A stretch of DNA of 64,000 bases from Tetmemena sp. SeJ-2015 (GCA_027382625.1 JAJKFJ010021419.1:1-64000), one strand, 5' to 3'; numbered from the stretch's first letter, positions 21,501 to 35,264 are shown. Translations and numbers: made by a program. Notes: a model not told the origin generated them from the letters alone.

Positions 21501-24500
21501 ATTGATGGCAAAATAGTAGTAACTTAACTCGAAATAAGGAGGAGTTTCTTAAAGTCAGTAGTAAGATCATCTCAAAATTCAAGATATAGAAAATATTTTG
21601 CGATACTAGCAAGTTGACTTAGATAAGTAGATGATCAATTAAATGAATGGAGCAGCCGAATTGTCCAGGTAATAGCATATTGAGAACTTGAGAAGATTTG
21701 CAGAGTCAGTTTAAAGCGATCAACTTAGTCATGGGTTTCAGCTTGAGGCAGATGAAATGAACATATAAGATCATAATATGATATCAGAGAACAGTATGAA
21801 TGGAAATAGGCAAACACTTCACAAGGATTATTAGATCTGCTATGCTTCTACTCAAAGTCTTCTTTATTAAAATGGGAGGAAACGATTTTATCATTTCTAA
21901 ATTTCTGAGGTAAATGAATGACGGAATAGATACTAAAAGAGAGGACTTAAGAGAAAACGACACTCCGAAGGAGGGCTATGCACAGATAGTTTAACCTAGC
22001 GAAGTTCACACCCAAGGAGATCTGAAACTGCCTTATAAGAACACTTTAGCTAAGATGTTTCTGAGGGACAGCATAAACCACATAGCAGATCATACTTTCG
22101 TAAATCAAAATCATTCAAGGAATGATTTCATGGACTCCCCTCCTCTACCTTAAAAGAGGATCATGGAGAAACTAGGAATGGATAGTCAGTTTGATCAGAG
22201 CATTTATTTATATGTTTATAATGCAAAAAGATTGGTTTCACTAGTGAAAACAGAATAGATGAATACAACTTGCTTAAATCTACAATCAAGGAAAACGATC
22301 AGCATCAAAAGCAACCTGAGCAGAAACAATTCTTGAAAAGAGAACTAAACCTTAAAATGAATAATGAAGTGGACTCCAACTACTTTAAAAGTGACATACT
22401 CCAACAGAGTGGAGCTCAAACAGTCAGACTTGCAGCACTAAGCTCAGTAGATAGCTAACCATAAAAATCAGTGAATCAAAGCACATCGTTTAAGAATCCT
22501 TCTCAGCTGAGGTCTTCCAGCATTTTATCTCATTAAGCTGAAAGTTATTTCATAGCATAAACAGAGTGGAGAACTCCAATAATGGGATTTCTACATTCAG
22601 TGATTACAAGCACAGAGGTACGAGTATCAATTAAACCAACTCCAATAGTATGTTTGGGGGTACCGTCGGTGGCGGTAATCATCCAGCCATCATAAATATT
22701 GAGAAAGGGATGTAAGAGCTGAATCTAAGACTCACTAACATAAGTGAGCTAAACTCAACTATGTTCTTGATGAATACTCAACTTCGTATCGTCGATTTAA
22801 GAAATAACAAGATAAAAGAGTTGCCAGAGACTCTAGGAGATTTGAGGCAACTTAGAAAGCTGAGATTAGATTATAACTACTTGACAAAACTACCAGATTC
22901 CATGCTTTAGCTTTCTAGACTGGAACTATTCACAGCATCGTTTAATAAGATTCAAAGACTGCCAGATAAATTCTTTGAATCTCTAACTGGGTTGTCAGTC
23001 ATAGTACTGTCTGATAATAAGGTGTAGTACATAGATCCAGCTATAAGTAATCTGGAGCACTTGACTATCTTGAGCATTAACGATAACCCAATAGTGGAAT
23101 TACCCTTCTCCTTATGTGAGCTTAAGCACTTAGCTGAGTTTAGTTTAGACTGGCTTATATATTTTGACTCTACAAAATAAACTAGCAAGCATTAAAAAGG
23201 GCAAGGTAGCAAGTAGATCATCTAAGAGTTTTAAATGTTCCTTCTTTCCATGTAGACTACTATCTATATGAGTAAACTACCTCTTGAGCAAGTGAACTTC
23301 ATCCATTTTTTGATGTATTTCCATAAGGCAAAAACTGTCTAAGAAGTTTAAACAATAGCTTTCACTAATAAGTCGAGGAATATTTTCCATTAGATGGCTT
23401 TGAACGGCCATCTATATCTGTTTGAGGATATTTACTGTAACTTTCATGGGGCTCAGTTTGACATAAATAAGTTAGACACTGACGAGTCTACTCCCTTCCT
23501 GCTTGCTATTAGAAACAAGCGAAAGTAGTTTGTGAAGTCACTTTTAAGCTTACCCTAGACTAATATAAACAGGCCAAGCAAGAAGTATGGGCATCCTTTA
23601 CACCTACCATCAAGAGCCATGAATTCAAGCTAGCATTATAAATGCTTAAAGGAGTGCAGATGAGTTTCCACAGGCACATCGATGTCAACAGCATCAGTGA
23701 GGATGGAAATAATGCTCTCCACTATCTCTTCTCACACTTCTACATCAAACCAGAGATCTGCTCAGAGATCGCTAACTAACTTATTAAGAAAGGAATCAAT
23801 CTCAACCTCAAAAACAAAAATGACTTCTCGCCCTTGCATATAGCGATCATAGGAGGCCAGCACTCAGCTATTTAGTTTGCCTTAAATTATAACAAGCAGC
23901 AGAGGGAGAAAGCCAATCCTTACCAGCTTTTCAACTTCAACCTAAAGGGCGGCAGACTAAACTAAAATTGCTTGTACCTAGCCATATAGTAGAATAACAT
24001 TAGAGTAATCTCAACTCTCTTACAGAGTTCAGAATAGTTGGACTTCATGGCCATAGATGACGAGGGAAGGCAGGCGAAGGACATTTGTCCCTATAACTCT
24101 CCAGTCTATAAGCTCTTGACTCAATATGAGATGTGTCACTACAAGCAGTGCGCAGATAAACCCATTCTCATTCCCAACTCTCAGAACAAGGAACCTATCT
24201 TGATAAGTGAATCTCTTGAGCACGCACAGACTCTCTTACTTATCTCAAACAGCCATGCCCAGAACTAGATAGTGACAGGGAATATTCTAATTCAATAAGA
24301 GGTGTCTCAGTTCTACATCAACAAGCGCTTTTATGAAAGTCCTAATAAAGTCAGGCAAAAGATTTTGGAGAAGGCTCACATTCATCAGCAAAATTAAAAG
24401 AAGAAGAATCTTAATCAAAGTTTTCAAAGGGGCAGGTCAGTGATTACAAACTCTAAGCAGAGGAATTTAAGCCAGAACAATCATCCCGCTCATGGGAACA

Positions 24501-27500
24501 GACATAATCTACTAAACTAAGTGAGAGTTAGTGGGGGTTACTAGCTTAAAAGAGAAAGCAGCATAGCTAGTGTTGGTGGATTAGGCATCATACCTTTGAT
24601 TACAGAGAATAAGAACAGAGAGAGTAGGGCTTTCTCGCACAACCGTAGAATATCAGATAGTGTCCAGAGGGAGAGGGAGCGAGTAGAGAGTGAAAGAGAC
24701 TTACTAGGCAGGGAAGAGTTTGGATAGATGAAAAAGAATTCCCAATACTCTAGAAAACTTAGTGTCAACTACAGTACCAACTCTCTTTGTTCAAGGAAGA
24801 TCAAATTTTATAAAATATTTTATTGTGTATCTTATATTTTAAGTAATAATTATTTAATATATTTCTCTCATCTCTTGGTAATTTAAAATTAATCTATATG
24901 TTTATTATGAATTCAAATAAAAATACTGCACTTATTTATTTGTAAGATAAAGTTACAGATGTCTCCCCTAAACTAAAAAGAGATAAGCATGGATGTGTTC
25001 AACGACGAGCCCTCCCTCATTCAATAGAACGTAGTAAGCTAGAACATTTAGAATACTCGCTTCAACGGCCAGAGCCTGCTCTCATCAGTGGATTCCCAAA
25101 TCACAAGAACTCTTTTCAAGAACAACCTCAAAGAGAGTGAACCTCTTAGTGTCAGAGACTCCCAACTCGAATCTCACTATCACAGTTCAAAACTCGGCTC
25201 AATCTTAGTTAACTAAAGCCACCACATCGCACCAGATATCAAACCCCTCTACAGTCAAAGAGAGTGGAATAAACTTTAGAAGACTAACTGTAAGCAAGTG
25301 CAGCTCTTGAAATTTGAAGAGGACGAAGTCAGGATAGATGAAGAAGAGGAGGCGGAGGCAGCAGAGGAGGAACTACAAGAAGAGGAAAAAGAGGATATAT
25401 AGAAACCACAGCAAAGACAAATTGCTAAGAGTCCATCACAAAAGGCTTAGTTTACTTCAAGCAATCCTTTCCTGCCTGAGACTTTGCAATTCTCTAAATC
25501 CATTTTGGAGTCAGTCACCTACTGGAGGCAAGAAGACTACTGAATAGAGAGTGAAGACAAGCATGCAGACAACTTTCCAGAATAAGAATGAGGCAGATGT
25601 CTATCAGACCATCCCCACTTCTGAATTAAGATAACTGATATTTATTTTAAGATGAATTGATTCAGTATATGAGCTAGCCCACTTTACAACACCAGGTTAT
25701 ACCTGATTTGTACGATGAAAATCATTAGCTCAGTGACTTCAGTCAAATATATTAGGTCCTTGACGAGTCAACTCAAGGCATCCAGCACCCTATGGAGAAC
25801 CAATAAAACTATATATTTGATTAGCTTTTATATTTGTAACTAGAAAATTGCTGCAGGCATGCAAGTTAAGACCTCAGAGAAGTATCATCTCTCTCAATTC
25901 AATTCCTTGACCTTCCAGAGGACTTACTAACACTTAGAAGAGATATATCGATCCGTTGCTTCTAAATCTATTCTACAGAGCATGCTTGAGCTTTTGATAC
26001 CTCTTGCAAAGTCCAAAGACAAGTACATTTGCATAGATATAGTCTACATTATCTTCCAATAACTCAACCACACCAAGGCTTTGCTCAATTTTGCAGGCAT
26101 CTTGTAAATTCTCTTTTAGAAAAATAATTTGATTTATTCTCTAAGAGCTCGCAGGATCTAAAACCGTGAAGAAACTGGCACATATAGAGATGCTAAACAT
26201 ACTCTCACAGTAAAAATACACCGATTCAAGCTTCAGAATACCTTAAAATCCACTCTCTCATATTTAAATTAAAGAATCAGGGTGAGACCTATCTATGAAC
26301 CAAAAAGCATATAAGAATCGCCATTGAAGAAGTCAGTGACCTCTAGGTTCAATAGACTTGAAAACAGCAACTATAATAGTGTCACTTAAATAAACACCCT
26401 CAAGAACTCAGTCAAGAAGTCTCCTTCTATGGTTCTGATTGAGGGCCATTAAAGACACCAGCCTCAATCTATCAACAACTTTTCAAAATACAAGACCAAG
26501 CAAGGCAACTATATCTTGCAGTCTGATCACTAAATTAGCGTCTTTATTATATGATAACTTCAACCCTTCAAGCCTGCTTAATGCAAGTTCGTTGTTCTAA
26601 GGAGAAGGAGGGCCTGAGTATGCCTCCATGTCCTACTACAGTTTAAGGAGAGATAATAAAGCTGAGACTGTTGAAATTGGAGAAGAGTAGCAAGAGGGCA
26701 GAGTCAAAACAGACATCAAATCTAATCTCCTCTTTTCAGAGCCCAAAAATCCAAAGTAAACAAACTTTAATCCATTAAATTAAACTTGATTTATTCTAAA
26801 GATTAGTTCCTGAGCAAACGACAGAGCTCTGAAAGCATCAGCAACGACTACCAAATGAAGACAGGTCAGAATAAAATATCTCTGAACTTCAAGGGTAGTA
26901 GAACTCTTCAGCAGATCAAGCAACCTCTCAAAGATAAAGAAAGAGCTTACATAAAGCATCTTCAGTAAACAGAGGTTCAGAATATAAACAAGCAGCAGTC
27001 CATATCTAGCAACGATATCTAGACTTTAAATAGTGTTTTTACTTTGAGAAAGAAGGAGAGTCTTACCAAATTCACTGCTGCCTACTAAAACATGGTGGAA
27101 GAGGGCTCTCTAAGTCTTAATAAGTCTTAAAAGCAGAGCCTAAATTCAGACTCTATGCAAGATAGAAACGTCCAAGCCAAGCTTTAAATGCTGAAGGGTT
27201 CTAAGCCACTCTTCATAAACAACATGCTCAAGTCTACAATGATGAAAAAGAATCAACAGCATCAGCAGCAGCAGCAGCAGTCTTAGTAGCAGTAAATACA
27301 GTTCATGAATACTTAGAGATTTGAAATGAAAGGCAAGAGCTCTCAGACACTTCAACTAAGAGAGAAAGCTGATTCAGTTAATCGCAAGTCTCAGAAGACA
27401 AATGCATAGACGCCAATAAGCAGTAAGGTGACTACAGGTAGCTTATATCAGCTTGGGAAGAATCAAACTAGTGGAGCCATAGAGATCGATCATAATAAGT

Positions 27501-28561
27501 AGGCCTTAACAGCTCACAAGTTTCAAAAGCACAGCCTAATGACTAACAAGAATTCTAAGACATAGAAACTTCACTAAGATTTCCAAGAACCTATTCAGTA
27601 GTTTTCGACTTTCACTTATCACAAAGATGATAAGAAGAATGCATAATAAAATAGTCAAGACATCAACTCTAAGGATTATGGATCAGGGATTGGAGTTTTT
27701 GAAATTGAAGATCCTACTTGGAATAATATAGCGATGCGTTTGAAGTATTAAAATTAGAATGACATGACACCTCAAAATATGAAAAGCCCAAGACTTTTTT
27801 CAGACCCTGATATAGATCCTGAGTTTGAGAATAGTCGTTTCGACGCAGAATAATTCTCGGAAAATCCTCAACTTAGAGCCACTCAATTGAGAATTCAAGT
27901 GATGACCAATGAAGATGAGTTAGAGGAGATTACTTAGTAGCTTCTGATAAAGGATAAGTGGCAAGTGTTGAAGGAATCTCACACCTAGAAGATGGGGAAG
28001 GTACCCTAATCTGCAATCAAAAGAAAGAATATGTTCTCAGCCAATCAACCCTCCCGCAAAGACAGTACTCCTCTGAGTTCAGCTAAGTTGCAGTAGTCAG
28101 CTCAAATCACAGCTCAAAATGATTTAATCAAGTCAATGCTATACTCTGAAAAGAGTCAGAATATAAATAATCCCAAGATACAAAGCCATAGTAGGAGTGT
28201 GGATAGAAAAACTCAGAGCCTTTACAATCACAAGAACCTAGTAGTGCAGAGCTAAAATTCTGTACCGACCATCAAGAGCAAAATATAAATGAAGAATTCA
28301 GCTCTCATCAAAGAAGATGCAACAACTTAGAACCCGTCTCATAAACAGAATGAGCCAAAGCAGATGTCTGGAACATTCTTGAGTAAAAAATACCAAAATT
28401 TATTTAGGAATTCTGATACATCAAGTACTGCAAAAAGTGTTTTAAAAAGCTATATTTTATTCTTAAGAGTAGTTAAGCTTTCTCAAAGAAGCGATGAAGT
28501 AAACCAAAATTTGTATAGAATAAATTCTCCAAGCTAGAAAAGTCTATAAAAAGGCCTATGA
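18581..28561 (+). CDS. Giant leucine-rich-repeat/ankyrin protein with coiled-coil and Q-rich regions
   Basis: The first in-frame ATG is at 18581 (MRERKTLLHKQKKEML), starting a charged coiled coil to about 18840. A long S/N/Q-rich region follows to about 22650. Leucine-rich repeats run from 22690 to 23160 (LRIVDLRNNKIKELPETL; LRKLRLDYNYLTKLPDSM; LTILSINDNPIVELPFSL). Ankyrin-like repeats follow at about 23480-24120 (DESTPFLLAIRNKRKQFV; DFSPLHIAIIGGQHSAI; NCLYLAIQQNN). A basic/serine-rich tail holds a polyglutamine run at 27254-27298. The frame closes at TGA 28559-28561. A phase-0 intron at 21054-21081 and an IES at 24802-24948 are supported. Other frame changes (near 18840, 19050-19440, 22000, 22205, 23630, 25500) are unresolved introns, IESs or indels. 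Only 70 bp separate it from the channel stop, so a shared locus is possible. Probably a scaffold; function unknown. Confidence 0.68.
21054..21081 (+). other. 28-nt spliceosomal intron
   Basis: Begins GTTTCTTTT and ends CAACTAG. Removal in phase 0 joins SLYEIH to ALVNSPKLAAK and keeps the long frame open. It is the shortest intron inferred in the window. Confidence 0.6.
24802..24948 (+). other. 147-bp IES, pointer AAGAT
   Basis: AAGAT occurs at 24797-24801 and 24944-24948. The insert is strongly AT-rich. Excision joins TGTTCAAGGAAGAT to AAAGTTACAGATG in the same frame. This links the ankyrin-containing part to the downstream acidic and Q-rich part of the same protein. Confidence 0.72.
27254..27298 (+). 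repeat. CAG-type polyglutamine tract
   Basis: In the frame of the large LRR/ankyrin protein this reads as glutamines encoded by a mix of CAA, CAG, TAG and TAA, broken by one H and one S. The mix of four Gln codons shows the reassigned code directly. Confidence 0.85.
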
Positions 28562-28725
28562 TTTATTTAATGACAACTTTACATTTTAATTAAGATTCTA
28601 CTTTTAAAGGTCAAGGATCAATATTAGAGTGAATCACAAAGATAAGAGTCTTTAGCAATATTATAATAATCTGACTTATTAATAGATACGTTGAGCCTGA
28701 TTAAAGCTTTATCTGGTAAAATAAA

Positions 28726-31299
28726 ATGGGTTTACTCTAGCGAAATAGCCTATCTCACTTTGCTATTTATATAATAACAATAGTGGCTATTCTATCTCTG
28801 TCTCAGGGTTAGAGATTGACGCGATCTTATACGCTTAGTAACTCTAGAACAAATTGCGGAATCGTAGGCGGGCAGTACTTGCTGTTTGCTTGTAGCAATG
28901 GATATGAACTTCACAATTTTACGATTCTTTCGTAGTAAGGAACCTGGACCAACTATACCTCCTTTTAAAAAGCAACAACCTACGCAAACATATGGAATCC
29001 TCACTTCTACTCAACGATAAGTGGGCGAAACAATAAAACTTCATTTGTGGTGAACGACACCTCTTACTCGTACGAGTTTAATCAAACATCAAACACTTTC
29101 AAGTATCTACCCACTGAGAACTATACTAATCAAGGCATGCAAGATGTTGTATTCTTAGATGGGGCACTCATTTATAGAGATTCTATAACTCATCTTAATT
29201 TCTCATTTTTCTATTTATGAGATGACTATGAGAATTACACTTATTTCGTAGATAGGAAAACTATGCTGGGTAAATACATAGTGAGGTACAGTAACTATAC
29301 TCTCAATTTCGACGTGATAAGGAAGCTTAATTAGAGCAAGGAGATATATTTGGTGGTTACCTGCACTGCTAATTCAAAAGCTAGTGATAATATTTGCTAC
29401 CTATATGAGCTCAACTCAACTGTCTCACCTATCTCTATGACCTAGAAATTCATTTAAAATGATTTTAATAATTTTGAGTAAGGAAATTAACTTTCCAGTT
29501 AGGAAGCATGTGCGCGAGTAATCTACGATTCATTAGAAATTTCATAATAATGTCTTGCCCCAACTATAACCAAAACAGTGGCAGGATAGATGTTTATGGA
29601 TTACAATACGGCACATCGGATTACTAACTATACTTAATAAAGACATTAAACTGTAACTATACAGAGTGCTACATTGGAAAGCAGATTGAGATCAGAGATC
29701 TTACTCAAGACATATTTTAATGAGCTTTAATTATAAATTTATTTTCTTCAAGACCACATACAAGTAGTCTACACTTAGTTTGGGTCAGATATGACCACCT
29801 ACTTGAGCTTGTTAAATGTGATGCAGTTTTACTACACTGAAGAGAGTAAGTACTACTTTGTGAGCAACAACTCGGAGAAGGTTTAGCAGATAGACTAAAC
29901 AGTTCTCAGCAACCTAACTTTTGGCGTGAATAGTGGCGTGCTCATGATGAAGTATGTTCTATAAATTATAAATAGTAAAAGCTTTTTATAATTCAACAGA
30001 CTACTGTTTTCTAATAACAGCTCTGCAATTTCACGTAATACTATAACGGCTCTTCTTGTGCGAAATGTGGCTATGGCTAATTAAACTTTAGACCCGATAC
30101 TGGCAGCTGCGAAAACTGCGTCTCAAATTCTTCTTCCTACTCCTGGTAGAGCTTTGAAACCTTGCTTAAAACTTATAAGCTATAAAAATCGGTAAATATA
30201 AACAATAATTATGATGAACTTAGTACTGTACTAACTTTTATAGCTTCGATCCAAACCAAGTACCAGATGGTTCTAATTCAGTCCTTGTAGGAGATTCATC
30301 TAACTCGGGATTATAAAACTGGGAACTAGCTTTGATAATCTTCTTTCCCTTGTTTTTACTGTTTATTCTTCTGATCGCTTTGATATGGTTCTGCTGCTGC
30401 AGGGAAAAGAAAAGGGAGGGAGATTAACAACCTAGCAAGAAAGATATGCAAGCTATCTCTAAGATAGATCTCGATGCTGAGAATCCAGGCCCCTAGAATG
30501 GAGGATAGAGTGGGAGCTAATAGAAAATCTATGTTGCATAATTTTAAATAAGAAAAAAAGATAAAGTCCTGATAGAGTTGGGAAAAGCCCAACCTACTCA
30601 AAGATAGAGGATGGCCCTAATCTAAATCGTACGCCTACAAAGAACAAGGCTATCTAAGCTATCGCCTTTCCCTAAAATCATGAGCAAACGATTGATAGAA
30701 TAAAAATTGATTTTAACTTATTGATAATCTTACACCTGTAAAACACATTAGGATAAATACGGGAGGCAGCTCTTAATGTGATAATGAGGATGCAGAGCTC
30801 TTCTATGCATACCCTTAAAACAAAAAAGACCTAAGATACTCTAAGAAGCAGCAGGCTCTTGATAGTGAGGAATCTTGTGAGGCTGAAATTATGGATGACA
30901 GTGTCACTCATAACAACTCTGCGGTGCTTCAATCCAAGCTCAATAAATTTTAAATTTTATATAAATGTTTACTAGCCTTCTCCTGAGAAAGTGGTGAGGC
31001 ACTATGAGTGGAAGAGAGATGACTCTCCCCACTATAAAAGGAAGGAAGGTATTCAGCAACCAAATGCAATTCCAATGATTATTGAACCAGACACCGACAG
31101 GCCTGAAAGAAATCTAGTGTAGAGACTGAATAGTTTTAAGCACAGAGAGGCTGTAAATAAATCTCCTAGTCTCATCCGAGCTCCCTCAGCATAGGTCAAT
31201 GAATAGCTTCTAAAAATATAGAATAAGTTTTATATTGATATTTCTTACCCTTTTCGAAAATTCTCCCTCTAAAGATCTAAGAGCTTGCATCAAGGATGA
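28726..31299 (+). CDS. Single-pass surface-type membrane protein with an in-frame TGA
   Basis: ATG 28726 starts a hydrophobic leader (HFAIYIITIVAILSLSQG), consistent with a signal peptide. A long extracellular-type region rich in N-x-S/T sites and cysteines follows. It ends in a Cys-rich stretch (CNFTQYYNGSSCAKCGYG, then CENCVS) near 30030-30130. A strong transmembrane helix lies at about 30320-30400 (LALIIFFPLFLLFILLIALI), followed by WFCCCREKKR and a charged cytosolic tail. One frame closes at TGA 31297-31299. Codon 165 is TGA (29218-29220), in frame, with clearly coding sequence on both sides. Introns are likely at 29956-29999 and about 30192-30243, and a frame change near 30540-30700 is unresolved. 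It resembles large ciliate surface proteins with Cys-rich juxtamembrane domains; the ligand is unknown. Confidence 0.7.
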
Positions 31300-31590
31300 C
31301 CCGACACTTGTGGAAGCGATATCCTGCATATTTTGCATAAATTATATTGATTGAATTATAGTTAAGTTGAAGTGAATATAATTTTTGAGTTTTGATTTTG
31401 CTACAACGTGTTTAAGTTGCAGGACTAAATTTTCCATCTGTAAAACTGCAAGAGTCAAGTTAAGCACATCGCTCATAGATCCTGTGTAGATAAAGCAATC
31501 AAAGGTAATCAAATTACAGAGCTGAATTGCCCAGCATGCGCAAGTTAAGAAAAAGAAACACAATCAATCCAAGATGGCATATAAGTAACA
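31275..31590 (+). other. RING-like cysteine/histidine segment at the end of the membrane-protein locus
   Basis: In a frame shifted from the preceding tail, 31275-31345 reads DDPTLVEAISCIFCINYID. After an AT-rich interruption, 31385-31585 reads CKSQVKHIAHRSCVDKAI, then ITELNCPACASQEK. The order CxxC, then HxxC, then CPxC fits a RING or RING-variant zinc finger. That suggests a membrane-anchored ubiquitin-ligase-type tail if spliced to the upstream gene. The join (an intron or IES at about 31345-31385 and another upstream) was not resolved. Confidence 0.5.
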
Positions 31591-31842
31591 CCTTTTTACA
31601 TAAAATAATAAATTTTTTATTATGAAATTGTTTTGAGGGAGTTGTAAAGAAATAAAACAGAGACTCAGAATGAAAGTGAAATAAGACTTAAAGCATAAGA
31701 AATTAAAAAATTTTACAAAAATCATAAATAAAATAATTTCAGCCCTTTATTTTTCCAAGAAATAATTTTTAAGTCAATCTGTGGAGCTATCAAAAATTAA
31801 ACTTTTCGAAACTAAGTAAAGAAATAAACAATAAGGAATAAA

Positions 31843-34771
31843 TCATTCGCGCTTGATTAATTTTTATACTGATTTTTTCCTTTCAGAGGGAGGCCTGTTT
31901 TAATGCCTTTGAGGAGCTTAGTTTTGTGGAGTGTTTCTGTTTTGATCTAAGCTGCCTACTGAGATAAGTGGCGCATTTGTGTCTAGCGTTTTATTAGCTC
32001 CATTTCTAGAGGCGGGAGTCTTCTATGCCGAAGGAGCTCTCCTTTATTATTCAGATAATAATATTAAAGGCTATTTAAAATATATATTAGGTAGCTGGTT
32101 TAATGGTAACTGTTGGTGGTCTTTTTTATTAAGGCTATGGATTTTAAGACTAGCTTCTTTAAGGCCTAGGCTGCTGCTAAGCTTATGGCTAGCCCTGAGT
32201 TGGCGCTCTAGATGTAGGCGCCTAGCTTAACTATTGAGGTTATGATCTAGCCGGAGATTAAGGTGCCGCTGATCTAATAGTTGGCTGAGCTTGCTAATTG
32301 TAACTTGCGGGCACTTTATTTCTAGCAGGAGAGGGCTAAGGATTTTGGGCAGTGGGCTATTTTGGAATAATTGAGACAACTTTTGGCGTCTTTCTTTGAG
32401 ATGGTGCGCTTTGAGTTGTTGCAGTTTGATTGAAAGCAGTAACAGTAGTTGCAGTTTGGCCAAATGGAGAGTTAGATCTCTAATTTATAGAGTCATTAAA
32501 AGCAGAGTTTGTATATGCTTGGGTATTTGGAGTCTTAGGATTAAGACCTTGAGTCTAAGGAGTCTTTTATCCTGAAGCTGATTGCTAAGCAGCTTGCTAA
32601 ATCTTTGCGAAGGTGCTTTGACCAGGTTTTGCTCCAGGTTAAAGTTTCTGAGGAGTTTGTCCTTGTGGAGTATTCTTTGCAATTATTTCCTCTGCCTTCA
32701 TTCTCAATGTATCTTTAATGGGGATATGAATCTCTTGTACTGGTTTTCCGAAATCCCCTATAGTAAAAGTTATCCTCCCTCCGTTTTTATCCTGCTCTCT
32801 GATTTCCTCAACATAAGGCGGTCCATCGAAAAGTGGGGCTGTGTGAGTGCCATAATTTACTCTTCCTTTCTCATCATTAAGTTTATAGACTGTGTACCCC
32901 AGCAAATCGTATTCCTCTTCTAAGAGTGACTTTGTAATACTCGCCTAAACTGTAGGCTTCACTCCTTCTTTCAATTGCAGATAAAGAAGCACAACATTAA
33001 GGTTTTTCTTAAGACCTATTTCCCAATAGTGAGATATCATTTTGTAAAAATTCTTCTCCCACTAAATACCCTCATCTATAGGAATAGATTCAGGCGCTAT
33101 CTCTTTCTCCTTGTCCTTCTTTTTCATTTTCTTAAGACCAAGTAGATTGAAAGGATTCTTTCCACTAGTTGCAAAGAAGCAGAACATTCCACCTGCACTT
33201 TTAACCACATATTTTCCAAATTAGACCAGATATCCAACTCTCACATGTCTCTCAGGGGTGATACCTTCAACATGATGTATGTATAAGTGAATTCCTCTCG
33301 CATTGTAACTTTTATCAGCCTCCTTCATAATTCTCAAATCATGGCAATGGTTGGCATTAAAGTTATGAAGATCAGGAATCCAAAAAACGCTCTACTATTC
33401 AGGAGTCAACTGATGCTTTCCATCTCGGCCATTATAGTGAGAAAATTAATTATGAGCACCCTGTATCGCTGGAAGCTCCCCTCTTTTTATCTTGTCAGTA
33501 TCGGTTATATACCCGGACTCAATTCTCATGAACATGTTAGTTAATGGAATTCTTTAGACGCACTCTGGAAATTTGAATAAATTGATGTTAGTGTCTGCAG
33601 GGGGTAAATAGAGAGGCACTTTAAAGTTTCCAGTAATGAGTTTACCCTCTTGAGTAAAGAGATCTAACACACTCCAAGCCAAAGTTTCCTCTTCCCCGAC
33701 TTTGAGGTTCATATCTAAACTTAGCTCATCATCATCTGATCTATTTCTATAAAGTGGATATCCTATACCAGTACCACTATAAATATCAAAGTCCTCTGGC
33801 CTATAATAAACAGGCTTGCTTTGAACTTGGCCTTGGATTTCCCAAATCAAAATGTGATCGGGATCTATTGTGAGATCCTTCACAAAATGATGAGCATTGA
33901 AAATGCTCGTGTATTCATAGTAGACTGCATTATTTTCGTCTACTTCATGCTGAGTGACTAATTTAGCATGTGAAAATCTTGGAGTGATTTATGGATCCCC
34001 TTTGTTATAGATGCCAAAAACAATCTATACACAATTTAAATAAGAGAGCAGTACTTACTTTCTTAACCTTGGTGTTGGCAAAAAATCTCAGAATGAAATC
34101 CCAATATATATTGAAGCTGATAAGCTTCCTTGGTTCAATTTCTAAATTCGAATTTAAGAGAGTAAATTTGTTTTACTTAATGGAGGTGTCCTAGGCCTTT
34201 CTATAACCACCGTTGTAAAACAAGGCTTTCTATATTCATTCGCTAGTTATTCCATTAATCTTTCTAGGTCAATTCTATAGGCTGTTAGCTTACGAAGTTT
34301 TTCATTCCTGAGTTGGTGCAACTAAGTGTAATGAGGAATGTTGCCTAAAATGATAGCCAGCTCTTTCTCCTTGTCTTTTATGGCCATTATAATGTTCCAC
34401 ACGACAGGATCTTGCCATGGGTAAAGAAAGAATGGCCCTTTGAATTTATCTATGAAGGAACAAGGTGGCCATTACCTCACAAATCTATCCAAGTCATCGT
34501 TGATTTTTCGAAGTTCCCTATCACAACTGTGCCACATTTCATCAAAATGAATTCCTTCATTCATGGCATAATCCACTCTGTTGAAATTTTCATTCGCCTA
34601 AATTATCTGCCCCATATAACGAGCAGATGCTGAATTATCGATAAGGAGTGGAGGAAGCGATGAAGAGAAGGGATTTGCAAGCAAGTTTGGTTGAGAAGCA
34701 TAGTGGTTTGAGTTTGTTAGAAGAGATTTGGATTTGTGATTTTGGATATTTGGTGGGATTTATAAGGTCAT
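31843..34771 (-). CDS. CCDC17/C2-like protein with Q/P/S-rich C-terminal tail
   Basis: Starts at ATG 34771-34769 (MTLQIPPNIQNHK) and ends at TGA 31845-31843. The N-terminal part is helical (MGQIIQANENFNRVDYAM; NPF and PPCSFIDKFKG motifs). The middle contains a beta-rich region: ILIWEIQGQVQSKPVYY, then LAWSVLDLFTQEGKLITG and FKVPLYLPP. This order (W.vLDLF...G.L..G...vPL..PP) resembles the C2-like segment of coiled-coil-domain protein 17. A second piece has TGAHxxPLFDGPPY-like residues and VYKLNDEKGRVNYG. The C-terminal 200 codons are a glutamine/proline/serine/alanine tail. A 58-bp IES at 32039-32096 interrupts the tail. The family call is tentative; a structural role in cilia or cortex is only inferred. 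Confidence 0.68.
32039..32096 (-). other. 58-bp IES, pointer AGCT
   Basis: AGCT occurs at 32035-32038 and 32093-32096. The insert is AT-rich and contains an in-frame TGA in the minus-strand gene. Excision joins TVTIKPA to PSAQKTPASRNG in frame and lets the gene continue to its TGA at 31845-31843. Confidence 0.75.
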
Positions 34772-35106
34772 ACTCTGAAGAACATCACTCTGCAAGTCGT
34801 TCAATTTTTTGAAAAAATAGGGGCCGGGGTTCTTTTTAAATTTTAAACTTTTTTGGGGCCTTTAACCCCCCTGCCCCAAAATTAATAAAACGTTTTAAAA
34901 ACTACCAATTTTAACTAAAGAGTTTAAAAAAAGTTTGTAATTAAAATTTTTTTTCCAGGTCTCCAATTATCATTAAAAATATCATCTAGGAAAAATTTTA
35001 AAATTTTTAACTTTGAAATCTAAAAATATCTCTTATTCTCTTTAAAAGACAGATTTTTTATTAGAATAATCCAAAATATTTTATTCAAGAACTCTAAAAA
35101 TAGTTA
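34772..35106. other. Spacer between divergent genes
   Basis: AT-rich sequence with long A/T runs between the minus-strand gene start at 34771 and the plus-strand gene to the right. A small G/C-rich patch at 34820-34875 holds GGGGCC and a matching GGCCTTTAACCCCCC. This may be a short inverted repeat, but it has no recognised role. Confidence 0.4.
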
Positions 35107-35264
35107 ATGAACTTGCAAATGCTCCCTAATGCTTACACTCGCAGAAATCTGTCTGTATCACAATAGCCGAGTTACATCCCACCTTTTATCTCTAAAATTA
35201 TGAAACATTTAATCTAATCTCTTTAGCTAACAATTAGAACAAGTAAGACCCCATTAAATTAAAG

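Noticed and set aside
34820..34875. GGGGCC/CCCC patch as a transposon end
   Set aside because: The short inverted match is embedded in A/T runs, no second end or target duplication was found, and the sequence is not C4A4-like.
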